A stretch of 6,852 bases of DNA from Deltaproteobacteria bacterium UBA2385 (lineage in GTDB: Bacteria > Myxococcota_A > UBA796 > UBA2385), in contig DDSR01000058.1 of NCBI GenBank assembly GCA_002343455.1, positions 1-6,852 on the forward strand, written 5' to 3'. The notes under the pieces are model-generated. The model had not been told where the DNA came from. It saw only the letters and a list, made by a program, of their open reading frames with translations, and searched no databases. The translations under genes and the position numbers were made by a program. Positions 5,969-6,852 of this stretch are shown here, piece after piece. Position 1 is the first letter of the stretch. Every line of letters starts with the position of its first letter.

Positions 5969-6454
5969 ATGCGCTCCTCCATCCTCCTCTTCGCCCTCTC
6001 CCTTGCCTGCTTCGTCCCGCTCGCCCGCGCGCAAGAGGTCGCGGCGCCCGCGCAAGCCGCAGCGACCGTACCGTACCAGAAGCTGGTCGGTGAGACCTTC
6101 GTAAAGGACCTGGATGGTCAGCCCGTGACCCTCCGGGTCGTCTACGACGGTGTATCGGGCCCCAACATCGTCACGCTCTACCGGAACTCGAAGATCAAGA
6201 CCAAGGACCGGGTGTTCGTGAACCACCATGATCCGGCCACTCCAGCCATTCCCTCAGGGATGGTTGGCGTCTCGGCGATGCCGTCGTTCGCCATCTCCTT
6301 CGCCAAGGCCGACGCGGACCGGGTCCTCGCCCTCGCGCCGGGCACGGTGATCGAGATCAGCGGTGTCGCGGAGAAGACCGTCTTCGGCATGATGGCCGTC
6401 AAGACGCTCGGCCTGCATGTCAACGTCTCGGCCTTCCAGGTGGTCGATCCGTAG
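5969..6454 (+). CDS. Small exported protein of unknown function
   Basis: 161 residues. The N-terminus is a typical Sec signal peptide: MRSS, a hydrophobic core ILLFALSLACFVPL and a likely signal peptidase I site after ARA (19-21). C14 is not in a proper lipobox (SLAC, no Leu/Val at -3), so a lipoprotein is unlikely. The mature ~140 residues begin with an Ala-rich stretch and continue as a beta-rich domain (GETFVKDLDGQPVTLRVVYD, IVTLYRNS, RVFVNHH). The last part, LAPGTVIEISGV (122-133) then VSAFQVV (153-159), recalls small OB-fold-like barrels; this is inference by eye. ATG at 5969 is the only start that places the signal peptide at the N-terminus; the ribosome binding site is weak. Codon use is slightly less GC-extreme than in dus. 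No family is recognised. Confidence 0.8.
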   Translation: MRSSILLFALSLACFVPLARAQEVAAPAQAAATVPYQKLVGETFVKDLDGQPVTLRVVYDGVSGPNIVTLYRNSKIKTKDRVFVNHHDPATPAIPSGMVGVSAMPSFAISFAKADADRVLALAPGTVIEISGVAEKTVFGMMAVKTLGLHVNVSAFQVVDP

Positions 6455-6464
6455 GGTCTGGCAC

Positions 6465-6481
6465 CGCTCTTCTCAGGAGCG
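6465..6481 (+). terminator. Hairpin after the exported protein gene, possible terminator
   Basis: CGCTCTT pairs with AGGAGCG (one T-G wobble) around a CTC loop, starting ten bases after the stop at 6454. No T-run follows, so this would be a weak or non-canonical terminator. Confidence 0.35.
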
Positions 6482-6507
6482 CCGCGTCAGCGTCGACCGA
6501 CCTCCCC

Positions 6508-6761
6508 TCACTCCACCCGCCGGCTGACACGGAACACCAGCGTGGTGTACGGCAGGTACTCCTCCCGGCTGCCGGAGACGTCGACGGCGATGGGGTTGAC
6601 GACATCCTTGTCGCGGCCCACCGCGATGGCGACGATGAAGGGGGGATGGGCTTCGACGACAGCGGCGTGGCCAGCCTCCGTAGTGGCACGGTCGTAGGCA
6701 CTGTTGACCTCTTCGCCGCGTCACGCACATCGTCGGCCCGAAGCGTTTCGCCCCCAGGTCG
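6508..6761 (-). pseudogene. Frameshifted C-terminal remnant of an unidentified protein
   Basis: No intact gene lies here, but one minus-strand frame reads like real protein for 70 codons, from 6720 to a TGA at 6510-6508: EVNSAYDRATTEAGHAAVV, then PPFIVAIAVGRDKDVVNPIA, then REEYLPYTTLVFRVSRRVE. It has balanced composition and no start codon near its upstream end. Just upstream, in the next frame, 6761-6711 encodes RPGGETLRADDVRDAAK. A one-base gain near 6711-6713 (AAGAG read as AAGGAG) would join the two smoothly into DAAK-EVNSAY. A TAG at 6764-6762 blocks further reading. This looks like the decayed 3' end of a gene whose 5' part is gone, though a sequencing error at the join cannot be excluded. 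The family is not recognised. Confidence 0.5.
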
Positions 6762-6796
6762 CTACCAATTCCGGCTTGACAGCCAAGAGAGTAACT

Positions 6797-6838
6797 CCGG
6801 CCCTTCGGGCCACCTCTCCCCGCGAGCAGGGGGAGGGT
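6797..6838 (-). repeat. REP-like intergenic repeat with two hairpins
   Basis: Two adjacent hairpins: GGCCC-TTC-GGGCC (6799-6811, perfect 5-bp stem) and CCTCTCCC (6813-6820) pairing with GGGGGAGG (6829-6836, one wobble) around an 8-base loop. Read on the minus strand, the order CCCTCCCCC, loop, GGGGAGAGG, TGG, CCCGAAGGGCC closely resembles a widespread family of dispersed palindromic repeats found between genes in GC-rich bacteria. The usual GGGTGAGGG end is degenerate here. Assignment is by pattern memory; copies elsewhere in the genome cannot be seen. Confidence 0.55.
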
Positions 6839-6852
6839 TGATTTGCTCTCAC

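Noticed and set aside
5969..6010. Lipoprotein assignment for the exported protein (cysteine at residue 14)
   Set aside because: The preceding residues SLA do not fit the lipobox (Leu or Val expected at -3), and a normal signal peptidase I site ARA follows at residues 19-21.
5882..6229. N-terminal extension of the GreA-like protein to a 273-residue frame
   Set aside because: The added region overlaps the signal peptide and mature part of the exported protein gene on the other strand and has no Gre homology. At most, the ATG at 5899 is a plausible alternative.
6420..6730. Two minus-strand frames of 102 and 85 residues
   Set aside because: Both are Arg/Pro/Ser-rich shadows. The protein-like signal lies in the third minus frame, reported as a frameshifted remnant; only the first few residues of the 102-residue frame seem to belong to it.
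6776..6804. Perfect TTGACA as a plus-strand -35 box
   Set aside because: No -10-like sequence lies 16-18 bp downstream; that position is occupied by the GC-rich hairpin and no plus-strand gene follows in the window.

Overview
The window is very GC-rich bacterial chromosome. It holds seven complete protein genes, the 3' end of an eighth, and a decayed gene remnant. A membrane Ser/Thr kinase with PEGA and helix-hairpin-helix modules, a conserved acidic hypothetical protein and a coiled-coil GreA/GreB-like protein together suggest Myxococcota or a related deltaproteobacterial lineage. This is inferred from gene content only; no rRNA or marker phylogeny is available here. No tRNA, rRNA, CRISPR array or insertion sequence was seen.

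Layout. (1) At the left edge (2-397, +) is the C-terminal part of a protein with a Pro/Ala linker and a small beta-rich tail; its stop codon overlaps the stop of the convergent kinase. (2) Positions 394-3300 (-) form a tightly coupled three-gene operon, transcribed right to left: a conserved hypothetical protein (3300-2734), a GT2 glycosyltransferase (2737-2027, GTGA overlap) and a transmembrane Ser/Thr kinase (2025-394, 1-nt gap). (3) A 40-bp divergent spacer (3301-3340) holds a perfect 7-bp inverted repeat around GTTAACCT and a possible leaderless promoter. (4) Positions 3341-5051 (+) encode a DusB-like tRNA-dihydrouridine synthase and an alpha/beta-hydrolase carboxylesterase with a clear ribosome binding site. 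(5) Positions 5048-5881 (-) encode a GreA/GreB-like factor followed by a DUF3817 membrane protein; the latter's stop overlaps the esterase stop. (6) Positions 5969-6454 (+) encode a small exported protein of unknown function. (7) Positions 6455-6852 have no intact gene. They hold a terminator-like hairpin, a frameshifted coding remnant on the minus strand and a two-hairpin REP-like repeat.

Most genes are housekeeping: tRNA modification, ester hydrolysis and a transcription-associated factor. The least explained unit is the hypothetical-glycosyltransferase-kinase operon. Its overlapping reading frames suggest coordinated expression, and its kinase carries an unusual extracytoplasmic PEGA plus ComEA-like tail. 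A link between sugar transfer to an envelope component and kinase signalling is plausible, but it is inference only.
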